Shown: in pieces, positions 37,097-46,875 of the stretch
How the letters are laid out: every line of letters starts with the position of its first letter
Position numbering within the stretch: position 1 is the first letter of the stretch
NCBI RefSeq assembly: GCF_030730865.1
Contig: NZ_JAVALZ010000003.1
Span: forward strand, 124,001-188,000
Source of the DNA: Uliginosibacterium sp. 31-16
GTDB taxonomy: Bacteria; Pseudomonadota; Gammaproteobacteria; Burkholderiales; Rhodocyclaceae
Direction: 5' to 3'
Length of the DNA: 64,000 bases
Notes under the pieces: generated by a model
The model's input: the letters and a program-made list of their open reading frames with translations, nothing else
What the model was told of the DNA's origin: nothing
The model's database searches: none
Position numbers and translations under genes: made by a program

Positions 37097-38983
37097 TCAG
37101 GCCTTGTTCTTGAGCGTCTGCAGTTCCCGCTCCGCCAGACGCAGTGGGGTGATGTTGAAGTTGGCGCAGACGATGACTGGACGGCCTTCGGCGTCTTCGC
37201 AGGCGGTTTTGGCCACCAGGAAGAAGCGTTCCTCGCCGGTGTGCGGCAGGATGTGGTGGTCTTCCTTGAGCAGATTCTGACCGGCCAGAACGGCCAGGTC
37301 TTCCTCGCGGGATTGTTGGGCGCGCAACCGGTGGTCGGCAATGGCACCGGCCAGCAGTTCCGGCTGATCATGGTATTCGGGGTTGGCTTCGCACATGGCG
37401 ATGGCGACCTCTTCCATGCTGCGGCCGATGATCTGGTCCAGCGAGTGCAAGCGGCGGTGGTTCAGGAAGGTCTGGTTGGCCAGCAGATAGCGGCTGTCCG
37501 CGTCCTTGACGTAGAACTCGTCGGGAATCAGGTCGATCAGACGCCGTGTGAAGGCCCGGGTGCGTTCAAGCAGGGCTTTTTCGCGTTCCAGTGCCTGGCT
37601 CAGGTCGCGCTCTGCCAGACGCCATTTGGTGACATCAAAGAAGGCCGTGACAATCGCCGGCTGGCCTTCGGCATCAAGACAGCCCCCCTTGTAAACGGTG
37701 CGAAAGCGCTCGGCTCCGGTGATGGAGTGGAAATTGTGTTCTTCCTTGACCAGGGTTTCGCCGGCGAGCACTTCGCGATCCTCCTGCAGCGATAGCAGCG
37801 CCCGCTCGCGCTCGCCATCCTGTGTTCCCAGGCGGGCGCCAATCATCAGCTGGGCCACCTGGACCGGGTCCTTGCCCAGCAGCTCTTCGCGCGAACGTCC
37901 GCGTTCGCGCACGAAGGCTTCGTTGACCATCAGATAACGACAGTGCGAATCCTTGACGTGTACCGGCTGGGGGATCACGTCGATCAGGCGCTGAACGAAA
38001 GACTGGACCCGCTCGCGATGATCTACCTCGCGCTGCAGGGCCAGTTTGAGATTGCGCTCGGCCATGCGCCAGGGGGTAATGTCGATATTCGTGCCGACGA
38101 TGACGGCGCGGCCTTCGGCGTCTTCGCAGGCCTGTTTGCAGACGATGAAGACACGCTCCTTGCCGGTCTGTTCGTCAGTGATCTGCTCCTCGCGGAAAAC
38201 CGACATGCCGTCGAGCACGCGCAGATCTTCCTGATTGGCCATCGAAGCACGGGCCGGGTCGCTGAACAGGTCAAAGGTGCTGATGTCGACCAGATCTTCA
38301 CGCCTGCGGTTGTACAGGGCGCAGAAAGCAGTGTTGAACTGTGTGTAATGACTGCCGCCGTTCTCTACACGTTTGATGTAGACGGGCTGCGGGATGACAT
38401 CTATCAGCGTTTGCACAAAGGCCTGGCTGCGGGTCAGGAGGATCTGTTCGCGCGCCAGCAATTGGTCCAGGCTCTGGTTGTTGCCGCTCAGGTTCTCCCA
38501 CTGCAGCAGTATCTGGCGAGCCCCGTCGGGCGCACGCAAGGGCTGTGCATGAACGCGCAGAAGGACCGAGCCTTGCGTACGGGGCAGCAGGGTCTCGGTG
38601 CTGTGGCCAGTGCCGGCGAGTGCTTGCTGGTGCTGCGTGCTGATGAACGCTTGCCAGGTTTGCGGTAGTGCAGACCAGAGTGCGCCAGGGAGGCAGTCCG
38701 GAGGCAGCCCGGCCAGCGCCAGAAAGGCCGGGTTGGTTTCCTGCACGTGACCCGTGGAGTCCAGCAACAGAGCGGGCAGGGCGCTGCCGAGCAGTGCCTG
38801 GCGCGCTGCCGCCAGGCTGTCCTGCAGTGCCTGCTCCTGCTGCTGCAGGATGTGCCGGAGAAGCAGGAGCATGAGCAGCGCAGTGAGCGGGGCTGCCAGC
38901 CAGCCCGGCAAGGCCAGCAGCCATGCCAGAACGGCCACGCCGAACGCAATCAGCCCTCCTGCCAGTATTCGCTGTCTGTTCAT
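37097..38983 (-). CDS. Multi-PAS membrane protein without output domain (PAS repeat protein A)
   Basis: A 628-residue protein: two N-terminal membrane helices in close succession (about 7-43), one degenerate PAS (about 62-165) and three homologous modules (about 187-312, 326-460, 475-621). Each module starts with a helical F-V-x-x-L-I-D-x-I-P segment and ends with a K-x-x-C-x-D-x-E-G-x-x-x-I-V block and W/L-R-x-A-E-R. The Cys of that block is at 286, 435 and 595. No kinase, GGDEF, EAL, phosphatase or methyl-accepting domain follows; the protein ends at a short helix. It lies 71 nt after its paralogue. It may act as a scaffold or sensor for a separate partner. Function unknown. Confidence 0.85.
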   Translation of the reverse strand: MNRQRILAGGLIAFGVAVLAWLLALPGWLAAPLTALLMLLLLRHILQQQEQALQDSLAAARQALLGSALPALLLDSTGHVQETNPAFLALAGLPPDCLPGALWSALPQTWQAFISTQHQQALAGTGHSTETLLPRTQGSVLLRVHAQPLRAPDGARQILLQWENLSGNNQSLDQLLAREQILLTRSQAFVQTLIDVIPQPVYIKRVENGGSHYTQFNTAFCALYNRRREDLVDISTFDLFSDPARASMANQEDLRVLDGMSVFREEQITDEQTGKERVFIVCKQACEDAEGRAVIVGTNIDITPWRMAERNLKLALQREVDHRERVQSFVQRLIDVIPQPVHVKDSHCRYLMVNEAFVRERGRSREELLGKDPVQVAQLMIGARLGTQDGERERALLSLQEDREVLAGETLVKEEHNFHSITGAERFRTVYKGGCLDAEGQPAIVTAFFDVTKWRLAERDLSQALEREKALLERTRAFTRRLIDLIPDEFYVKDADSRYLLANQTFLNHRRLHSLDQIIGRSMEEVAIAMCEANPEYHDQPELLAGAIADHRLRAQQSREEDLAVLAGQNLLKEDHHILPHTGEERFFLVAKTACEDAEGRPVIVCANFNITPLRLAERELQTLKNKA

Positions 38984-39054
38984 GAGGCCTTCCCGTTTTT
39001 ATCCTTCCATCCACACTGTTACACAAACCTGCCGGCAGGTCACGGCGCCTTATT

Positions 39055-40941
39055 TCAGGGCGCAGAGCTGCCATGCCGGGGCAGGTTCAGAACTTCATTC
39101 ATTTCTGTCAGATCATGACTGACGCAGACGATGACCTGCCGCCCGCTCATGTCGGTACATGCCGTCTTGGCGATGACAACGCTGTGATCTTCTGCGTCGC
39201 CAGGTCTGCGACGTCGAACTTCCTTGACGACGGCCTTCCCGGCCAGAGCCTCAAGATCTTCCGCGCGGGCTTCTGCCCAGCGTTGCTGCAGCGCAGCCTT
39301 TGCTTGGGCAAGGTCTGCCGGATGCTCGCGCAGCCAGGGGTCGAGGTCGAGATGAGCGTCGCCAATTTCCGGTGCGGTGCGACCGATGACTTCGGCCGCA
39401 TCATGCAGATGACGGTGGCGCAGATAGACCGGATTGACCAGCAGGATGCGGCTGTCGGCATCCTTGATGCACAACTCCTGCGGGATCATGTCAATCACGC
39501 GCTGCAGGAATTCGCGCATGTGTTCCATCTGCCGGCTTTCACGTTGCAGGGCGCGATCCAGTTCGCGCTGGGCATTGCGCATGTCGGTGATGTCGAACAT
39601 CGAAACGACGATTATCGGGTGTCCGTCCGGGTCTTCGCAGGCGGTTTTGGTCACGATGCGATCGTGGAGGACGCCGTTCTGGTCGGGGCTGTTGTTTTCT
39701 TCCTTGCGCAGCGGGGTGCCGGCGAGTACGGCCTGATCTTCCTGAAGTGATCGGCTGGCGCGCCGCTCCGCTTCGGGCAACAGACCGGAGCTGAGGGAGA
39801 CTACCGCCTGTGCGATCTGTGCGGCGTCGTGGTTCAGCAGTTCTTCGCGGCTCTTGCCCCGGCTTTGCACGAAGGCTTCATTGACCATGACATAGCGGCT
39901 GTTGGCATCCTTCAGGCAGACCGGGTTGGGGAAAACGTCGAGCAGGCGTTGTACGAAAGTCAGGGTGCGGTGGTGTTTTTCCGTCTCGCGTCTGAGGGCG
40001 GCCTGCAGATCGCGCTCGGCCAACCGCCAGGGCGTGATGTCGATGTGGGTGCCGACCAGCACCCGACGTCCTTCCGGGTCGACACAGCTTTGCTTGCTGA
40101 CAATGATGTAGCGGTCTTCTCCGGGTTTCTCCGGGCTGGCCGTGAATTCCTCCTTGAAGATCGGGGCGCCTGCCATGACCCGCGCGTCCTCCAGCGCTAT
40201 CGTCTGGGCATTCAGGCTGCTGAGTCCGACTTCATCTGCCCGGTGGCCAAGCAGTTTGTCTCTGGAAATGCCGTGTGCGGCGCAGAAGGACTCATTGGCC
40301 AGCGTGTAGCGACCCGTGTCGTCCTTGACATAAACAGGGCGCGGGATCACATCAATCAGGGTCTGGATGAAGCGTTGCGAGCGGGTGCGCAGGGTGTGTT
40401 CGTGTTCCAGTGCGGCACTGACGCTTTCGTTGCTGGCGGCCAGGTTCTCGCACCATAGCAGTACGCCGGACTTGCCATAGGCATCGCGCAGGCGGGTGGC
40501 GCTCAGGCGCAGGAGCATGGCCGGCGCATCTTCTGCGGGAGCGAAGAGGCGCTCTTCCGGAGTGGATTTGCCGTGCTTCAGCGCCTGGTGGGCATGGCTC
40601 TCCAGCCAGCCTTTCCAGGCGGGAGGGAAATCGCGCAGGCTGTGTACATCGGCTGGAATACCCACCAGTGCACGGAATGCGCTGCTCAGACTGCGGATCT
40701 GTTGCACGTCGTTCAGCGTCATCAAGGCCAGACCGACGACATCAAGGGCCGCTTGCTGAGCCGCGTCTGCCTGTTTGCATCGCCACAGGCGCCAGACCAG
40801 TGCGACGAAGAGCAGCAGTCCGGCGGCGACAAGGATATGTGGATCGCCGTCGACCAGCAGCTCCCCGGCCGCGCCAGCGTTGGCTGGCTCCGCCGAGATC
40901 AGGGCGAGCAGCAGAGACAGGAGGAGAAACCGAGAGGGCAT
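39055..40941 (-). CDS. Multi-PAS membrane protein without output domain (PAS repeat protein B)
   Basis: A 628-residue paralogue of the downstream gene product. It has a signal-like first helix (about 4-22), a second helix (about 36-53), a degenerate PAS and three homologous modules (about 187-312, 326-462, 475-612). The conserved Cys of each module is again at 286, 435 and 595, so the two proteins align with no net length change over this span. No output domain is visible. A sigma-28-like promoter lies 46 nt before the ATG at 40941, linking it to motility. The two genes are probably one operon. Binding of haem, flavin or a metal through the PAS modules is possible but not shown. Confidence 0.85.
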   Translation of the reverse strand: MPSRFLLLSLLLALISAEPANAGAAGELLVDGDPHILVAAGLLLFVALVWRLWRCKQADAAQQAALDVVGLALMTLNDVQQIRSLSSAFRALVGIPADVHSLRDFPPAWKGWLESHAHQALKHGKSTPEERLFAPAEDAPAMLLRLSATRLRDAYGKSGVLLWCENLAASNESVSAALEHEHTLRTRSQRFIQTLIDVIPRPVYVKDDTGRYTLANESFCAAHGISRDKLLGHRADEVGLSSLNAQTIALEDARVMAGAPIFKEEFTASPEKPGEDRYIIVSKQSCVDPEGRRVLVGTHIDITPWRLAERDLQAALRRETEKHHRTLTFVQRLLDVFPNPVCLKDANSRYVMVNEAFVQSRGKSREELLNHDAAQIAQAVVSLSSGLLPEAERRASRSLQEDQAVLAGTPLRKEENNSPDQNGVLHDRIVTKTACEDPDGHPIIVVSMFDITDMRNAQRELDRALQRESRQMEHMREFLQRVIDMIPQELCIKDADSRILLVNPVYLRHRHLHDAAEVIGRTAPEIGDAHLDLDPWLREHPADLAQAKAALQQRWAEARAEDLEALAGKAVVKEVRRRRPGDAEDHSVVIAKTACTDMSGRQVIVCVSHDLTEMNEVLNLPRHGSSAP

Positions 40942-40986
40942 GCAGACCTCGCGCAAGGCATTGCCAGGGGGCGGCGGGTGTGCAGG

Positions 40987-41014
40987 TTAACGTCGCCGGG
41001 CGCACGGGGCTTGA
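40987..41014 (-). promoter_or_regulatory. Sigma-28-like promoter of the multi-PAS operon
   Basis: On the minus strand TCAAG (41014-41010) is followed after 15 nt by GACGTTAA (40994-40987), six of eight matches to GCCGATAA. The geometry equals that of the two chemoreceptor promoters. It lies 45 nt before the start codon. Confidence 0.45.
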
Positions 41015-41210
41015 GTGCGAAAGCGGCGTTCAAGAGGGCAGGGCCGCAACCGGTTACCAGGAAGTCGTCAGGGCCTGGCTGGAGAGCGGCTTGGGGCAAG
41101 GGTCTGCAGGCTGGCTTGCTGCAGAACAAGCATGGACAAGGCTTTCCCCGATGGGCGGCTGAAGAGGCTTGTCAGGAGCGGGTTTTCAGGCTGATGCTGC
41201 GGGACGGCTT
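41015..41210. repeat. Intergenic repeat copy between proB and the multi-PAS operon
   Basis: GC-rich sequence with GGCTGGAGAGCGGCTTG near 41077 and GGCGGCTGAAGAGG near 41155, related to the dispersed intergenic family but more diverged. It lies downstream of the proB stop. No gene is visible. Confidence 0.35.
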
Positions 41211-42326
41211 TCAACGCAAGACGAGATTGTCCCGGTGGATCAGCTCTGGCTCTTCAACGTAGCCGAGCAGGGTTTCAATCTCGCTGCTGGCATGACGGGC
41301 GATCCGCCGCGCCTCTGAACTGGCGTAGTTGGTGAGCCCGCGCGCCAGCTCGGCGCCAGTCTGGTCGCGACAGGCAACCGCAGCGCCACGACCGAATTCG
41401 CCTTCCACACTCACTACGCCGATCGGCAGCAGACTGGCGCCGCCTTTCAGTGCTTTGACCGCGCCTTCGTCAAGCACCAGCGAGCCGGCCAGTTGCAGGT
41501 GGTCTGCCAGCCACTGTTTGCGGGCGGCCAGCGGCGTGCTGCTGGCGTAGAGCAGGGTGCCGAGGGCTTCGCCCCTTGCCAGACGCAGCAGCGGATCGGT
41601 TTCGCGTCCCGACGCGATCAGGGTGTGCGCACCGGAGCGGGCGGCGCGTTGCGCCGCGCGGATCTTGGTGATCATGCCGCCGCGCGAGATGCCGCTGCCG
41701 GCGCCGCCGGCCATGGCCTCATATTGACGGTCTTCGGCCTGACCTTCACTGATCAGCGTGGCGGCCGGGTCGCGGCGCGGGTCGGCGGTGTACAGGCCTT
41801 TCTGGTCGGTGAGGATGATCAGCGCATCGGCTTCGATCAGATTGGCAACCAGCGCGCCCAGCGTGTCGTTGTCGCCGAACTTGATTTCGTCGGTCACGAC
41901 CGTGTCGTTTTCATTGATGATCGGCACCACGCCCAGTCCCAGCAAGGTGGATAGTGTGGAGCGCGAATTCAGGTAACGCAGGCGATCGGCCAGATCCGCG
42001 TGGGTCAGCAGAAGCTGCGCGGTCTTCAGGCCGTACTGGTTGAACGCACCTTCGTAAGCCTGCGCCAGCCCCATCTGGCCAACCGCGGCGGCGGCTTGCA
42101 GGGCGTGGGTTTCAGCCGGGCGCTCGCTCCAGCCCAGACGCTGCATGCCAGCGGCAATCGCTCCGCTGGACACCAGCACGATCTCGCGGTCTTCGGCGCG
42201 CAGGGCGGCGATCTGCCGGGCCCAGTCGCCGATGGCGGCCAGATCCAGACCGGCACCGTTGTTGGTGACGAGGGCGGAGCCTACTTTGACGACGAGACGG
42301 CGGGCGTTGCGAATGGCGTTGCGCAT
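41211..42326 (-). CDS. proB: Glutamate 5-kinase
   Basis: A 371-residue enzyme phosphorylating glutamate in the first step of proline synthesis. The kinase domain starts [16 protein letters not shown] and has [27 protein letters not shown] and [13 protein letters not shown] motifs. The C-terminal PUA domain (about 275-360) is present. The ATG at 42326 was chosen; a GTG at 42344 lies inside an inverted repeat. It follows obg on the same strand, a common order in betaproteobacteria. Confidence 0.95.
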   Translation of the reverse strand: MRNAIRNARRLVVKVGSALVTNNGAGLDLAAIGDWARQIAALRAEDREIVLVSSGAIAAGMQRLGWSERPAETHALQAAAAVGQMGLAQAYEGAFNQYGLKTAQLLLTHADLADRLRYLNSRSTLSTLLGLGVVPIINENDTVVTDEIKFGDNDTLGALVANLIEADALIILTDQKGLYTADPRRDPAATLISEGQAEDRQYEAMAGGAGSGISRGGMITKIRAAQRAARSGAHTLIASGRETDPLLRLARGEALGTLLYASSTPLAARKQWLADHLQLAGSLVLDEGAVKALKGGASLLPIGVVSVEGEFGRGAAVACRDQTGAELARGLTNYASSEARRIARHASSEIETLLGYVEEPELIHRDNLVLR

Positions 42327-42333
42327 GGTGTTC

Positions 42334-42396
42334 AGGGTGCGCACCGCGCACCGTCGTGCAAGGGTTGAGAGCAGGATGGTGCGCAGTGCGCACCCT
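42334..42396. repeat. 19-bp inverted repeat between obg and proB
   Basis: AGGGTGCGCACCGCGCACC (42334-42352) is matched by 42378-42396 in reverse complement with one mismatch; the loop is 25 nt. The hairpin ends 7 nt before the proB ATG and would bury the ribosome site. GTGCGCAC-type palindromes of this kind are repetitive in related genomes, from memory. Confidence 0.65.
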
Positions 42397-42410
42397 AAGG
42401 TTTCAAACGA

Positions 42411-43640
<1,230 letters not shown>

Positions 43641-43662
43641 CCTGCAATCGCGCGGAAGCTGA

Positions 43663-43929
43663 TTAAGCCTGGACTTCCGGAACGATCTGAACCGTGCGAC
43701 GGCGGTTGGCGCCCTTGATTACGAACTGCACGCGACCCGTCTTGAGTGCGAACAGGGTGTGGTCCTTGCCGATGCCGACGTTTTCGCCCGGGTGGTATTC
43801 GGTACCGCGCTGGCGAACAAGAATGTTGCCTGCGAGGACGAGTTGACCACCGTAGCGCTTGACGCCGAGTCGTTTCGATTCTGAGTCGCGGCCGTTACGT
43901 GAACTGCCGCCTGCCTTTTTGTGTGCCAT
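43663..43929 (-). CDS. rpmA: 50S ribosomal protein L27
   Basis: An 88-residue ribosomal protein with the start [22 protein letters not shown], whose N-terminal tail reaches the peptidyl-transferase centre. Length and sequence are standard. It lies 17 nt after rplU. Confidence 0.98.
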   Translation of the reverse strand: MAHKKAGGSSRNGRDSESKRLGVKRYGGQLVLAGNILVRQRGTEYHPGENVGIGKDHTLFALKTGRVQFVIKGANRRRTVQIVPEVQA

Positions 43930-43946
43930 GGCGTATTAGCTCCTGC

Positions 43947-44258
43947 TTAGGCCGAAATCACGTCGATGCGGATTTCGGTGTAGTTCTGACGGTGACCCTG
44001 GTGCTTCTGGTAGTGCTTGCGACGACGCATCTTGAAGATCTCGATCTTCGCGTGACGACCTTGCGACAGAACAGTAGCCTTGACACTTGCACCAGCAACC
44101 AGCGGCGCGCCGATTTTCACGGAATCGCCTTCGCCGACCATCAGAATCTGGTCCAGCGTGATTTCAGTGCCAACGTCTGCAGGTATCTGTTCTACTTTGA
44201 TTTTTTCGCCAGCGGCAACGCGATACTGCTTGCCACCGGTTTTTATGACCGCGTACAT
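43947..44258 (-). CDS. rplU: 50S ribosomal protein L21
   Basis: A 103-residue ribosomal protein starting [14 protein letters not shown] and containing the [17 protein letters not shown] 23S rRNA-binding stretch. The ATG at 44258 has TTGGAG before it; a few extra residues upstream are not conserved. It is the first gene of rplU-rpmA and is divergent from ispB. Confidence 0.98.
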   Translation of the reverse strand: MYAVIKTGGKQYRVAAGEKIKVEQIPADVGTEITLDQILMVGEGDSVKIGAPLVAGASVKATVLSQGRHAKIEIFKMRRRKHYQKHQGHRQNYTEIRIDVISA

Positions 44259-44395
44259 GTTGGACTCCAATTACAAAGAGCGTGGAAAACCAAGGATTAT
44301 GTTGATTCAGAAGGGGAAAGTCAAGGCTAATCTGCTTGCGTCTTGACGGTGCTGCGGCGCTCCTCATACCATCGCGCCTTTCCCCAAGCCCCTGC

Positions 44396-45373
44396 GTGCC
44401 CGCCTTGCAACTCGAACAACTCTACGCACCGCTCGCCGCCGACATGGAAGCGGTCAATGGCGTCATTCGCAAGCGTCTGCATTCTGACATCGTCCTGATC
44501 CGTCAGGTCGCCGAATATATCATCAGCGCCGGAGGCAAGCGCATGCGCCCGGCGCTGCTCCTGATGGTGGCAAATGCACTCGGCTATCGGGGCACCCATC
44601 ATCATGAACTGGCGGCTGTAATCGAATTCATCCATACCGCCACACTGCTGCATGATGACGTGGTGGATGAGTCTGACCTGCGCCGTGGGCGCAGCACGGC
44701 GAATGCCATGTTCGGTAACGCGGCTGCTGTCCTAGTCGGCGACTTCCTGTATTCGCGCTCCTTCCAGATGATGGTTGAAGTTGAAGACATGCGTGTGATG
44801 CGTGTCCTGGCTGACGCAACCAATGTGATTTCGGAAGGGGAAGTGCTGCAGTTGATGAACGTTCACAATGCCGATGTGACGGTTGAAGCCTATCTGCAGG
44901 TTATCCATTACAAGACAGCGATGCTGTTTGAAGCGGCGACGCGTCTGGGCGCCATTCTTGGTGGTCAGGATGTTGCCGGGCAGGATCGCCTGGCTGCATT
45001 TGGCCGGCATATCGGAACGGCGTTCCAGTTGATCGACGATGTGCTGGATTATTCCGGAGACGAAGAGGCGACGGGCAAGCATCTGGGTGACGATCTGGCT
45101 GAAGGCAAGCCGACCTTGCCGCTGATTCATGTGATGCAGCACGGCACGACGACGCAGGCTGCATTGGTGCGCCAGGCGATTGAAGAAGGGGGGCGCGAAG
45201 CTTTTCCCGAGGTGATTGAGGCGGTCAAGAGCAGCGGTGCGCTGGAGGCCACCTGCATGTTTGCTCAACATGAGGCTGATCAGGCGGCTGAGTTGATTTC
45301 TGATTTGCCGGCTTCCATTTTCAAGGATAGCCTGCTACAATTATGTTCTTTCGCAGTTGCGCGAAAATTTTGA
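44396..45373 (+). CDS. ispB: Octaprenyl (polyprenyl) diphosphate synthase
   Basis: A 325-residue trans-prenyltransferase making the quinone side chain. It has the first Asp-rich motif in LLHDDVVDESDLRRG, the second in QLIDDVLDYSGD, and GGKRMRPALLL. The GTG at 44396 (MPALQLEQLYAPLAADM) gives the usual IspB N-terminus; the open frame runs further upstream without similarity, and a clear ribosome site is missing. Position next to rplU (divergent) is conserved in betaproteobacteria. The tRNA gene follows 26 nt later. Confidence 0.93.
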   Translation: MPALQLEQLYAPLAADMEAVNGVIRKRLHSDIVLIRQVAEYIISAGGKRMRPALLLMVANALGYRGTHHHELAAVIEFIHTATLLHDDVVDESDLRRGRSTANAMFGNAAAVLVGDFLYSRSFQMMVEVEDMRVMRVLADATNVISEGEVLQLMNVHNADVTVEAYLQVIHYKTAMLFEAATRLGAILGGQDVAGQDRLAAFGRHIGTAFQLIDDVLDYSGDEEATGKHLGDDLAEGKPTLPLIHVMQHGTTTQAALVRQAIEEGGREAFPEVIEAVKSSGALEATCMFAQHEADQAAELISDLPASIFKDSLLQLCSFAVARKF

Positions 45374-45399
45374 TGTGCCGCAGCAACAGCAAGAAATAA

Positions 45400-45476
45400 C
45401 GGGGTGTAGCTTAGCCTGGTAGAGCGCTACGTTCGGGACGTAGAGGCCGGAGGTTCGAATCCTCTCACCCCGACCA
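45400..45476 (+). tRNA. tRNA-Pro (anticodon CGG)
   Basis: A 77-nt cloverleaf with acceptor CGGGGTG/CACCCCG, D-arm GCTTAGCCTGGTAGAGC, anticodon stem CTACG/CGTAG with loop TTCGGGA (anticodon CGG at 45434-45436, reading CCG), TTCGAAT in the T-arm, and an encoded CCA end (45474-45476). Confidence 0.98.
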
Positions 45477-45497
45477 GAATACGGCTGAATTGCCGAC

Positions 45498-45527
45498 AAA
45501 AAAGCCACGCAAATGCGTGGCTTTTTT
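45498..45527. terminator. Terminator after tRNA-Pro, bidirectional
   Basis: AAAAAAGCCACGC (45498-45510) pairs with GCGTGGCTTTTTT (45515-45527) over AAAT. A perfect hairpin with T-run on both strands; it ends the tRNA transcript and, on the minus strand, the dehydrogenase gene. Confidence 0.95.
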
Positions 45528-45544
45528 GCTTTCTGTCGGGTCTG

Positions 45545-46297
45545 CTAAGCGGTGCGTACGATGCTGAAAGGTCCACACCCTTGGCTGGTCGGCATCAACT
45601 CGATGAAGTTGATGTTTACATGGGCAGGCAGTGCGGTACTCCAGTAGACCGCTTCGGCGACATCATCGGCGCTCAGCGCAACGGTATTCGCATAGACGCC
45701 GGCGGCTTTGGTTTCGTCGCCGTGAAAGCGCACCGTCGAGAACTCGGTGCCGCTGCACATGCCGGGCGCAATATCGGTGACGCGCACGGGCATGCCAACG
45801 AGATCAGCACGCAGATTCAGGCTGAGCTGGCGGACAAAAGCTTTGGTTGCACCATACACATTACCGCCGGGGTAGGGGTAGTGACCTGCGACTGATCCGA
45901 GATTGACTATGTGCCCGCCTCCACGCTCGACCATGCCGGGTAACAGCGCGTGGGTCATGTACATGAGCCCTTTTACGTTGGTGTCCACCATCTGTTCCCA
46001 GTCGTCGAGCGAGGCGCGCTGAGCGGGCTCCAGCCCAAGAGCCAGCCCGGCATTGTTGATCAGGACGTCAATGGCGGTGAATCCGGAGGGCAGATCGGCG
46101 AGCACTGCATTGACGGCGTTCTTGTCGCGCACATCAAGTACTGCAGTGTGTAGTGGCAATCCGGAAAACTCTTCCTGTAAAGCTTGCAGGCGCTCGGCGC
46201 GACGGCCAACCGCAATGACGTGATGGCCCTCACGTAGATAGCGCCGGGTGATGGCTGCGCCGAATCCGGCGGTGGCGCCGGTAACAAATACGATCAT
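45545..46297 (-). CDS. Short-chain dehydrogenase, YdfG-like
   Basis: A 250-residue NADP-type SDR. It has the cofactor loop TGATAGFGAAI, NNAGLALGLEPA, the catalytic serine in LGSVAGHYPYPGG and the YGATK active-site pair. The sequence matches the YdfG group (3-hydroxy acid/serine dehydrogenases, also malonic semialdehyde reduction). The length is typical. The gene is alone on the minus strand after the tRNA terminator. Confidence 0.92.
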   Translation of the reverse strand: MIVFVTGATAGFGAAITRRYLREGHHVIAVGRRAERLQALQEEFSGLPLHTAVLDVRDKNAVNAVLADLPSGFTAIDVLINNAGLALGLEPAQRASLDDWEQMVDTNVKGLMYMTHALLPGMVERGGGHIVNLGSVAGHYPYPGGNVYGATKAFVRQLSLNLRADLVGMPVRVTDIAPGMCSGTEFSTVRFHGDETKAAGVYANTVALSADDVAEAVYWSTALPAHVNINFIELMPTSQGCGPFSIVRTA

Positions 46298-46382
46298 GGA
46301 GTGCTCCTGTGAACCTTATCCAGAGAAGAGGATGAAGCCTAACGCAATCGGGTGTCAGGTATCCAGCTGGGTTGCAGCAAGG

Positions 46383-46679
46383 TCAGGTGGATTGCAGGCC
46401 TGGCTGTTGCCAGCCAAGCGTGATGAGAGCCTGGGTCAGTCGGGTAATGGCTTCGGCGCGACTGACATTGCCGGACAGGCTGAATTCCGTAGTGGAGACC
46501 AGTGCTTCCCGGTTGGGAGCGTGATTGGCGTGATGATTGAACAAATACAGACCGTAGCCTTGCTCGTCGGTGCCAACAATACCGTAGCGCCGACTGCCAT
46601 GGATGCCGCGGATCCACCAGGACCAGCGCGGCGCGAGGCCGCTGGGGCAGTGGCTGGTTGATTCAATCTGGAAGCTCAT
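46383..46679 (-). CDS. Hypothetical 98-residue protein
   Basis: A small soluble protein (MSFQIESTSHCPSG start) with WSWWIRGI and GYGLYLFNHHANHAPNREALVSTTEFSL. No known domain is recognised. The ATG at 46679 lacks a good ribosome site. It lies 85 nt upstream of the dehydrogenase on the same strand. Coding status rests on amino-acid composition and an uninterrupted frame. Confidence 0.45.
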   Translation of the reverse strand: MSFQIESTSHCPSGLAPRWSWWIRGIHGSRRYGIVGTDEQGYGLYLFNHHANHAPNREALVSTTEFSLSGNVSRAEAITRLTQALITLGWQQPGLQST

Positions 46680-46875
46680 GTCGCGGAGTAAGTTCTGGCT
46701 GCAAACCAAAAAGAATGAATCTAGGGTAAACCTGTACTTTGTTGCCAGTGTTAAATTGCAAACTAGTGCAAGTTGTTGATCTGCAACAAATTCATCTGGT
46801 GACGCGACGCATGGCTGATGTGCGTGCTATTCTCCGCGCTCGTTCAATCCTCGCCGGTACAGGCCGGCGAAGCAT

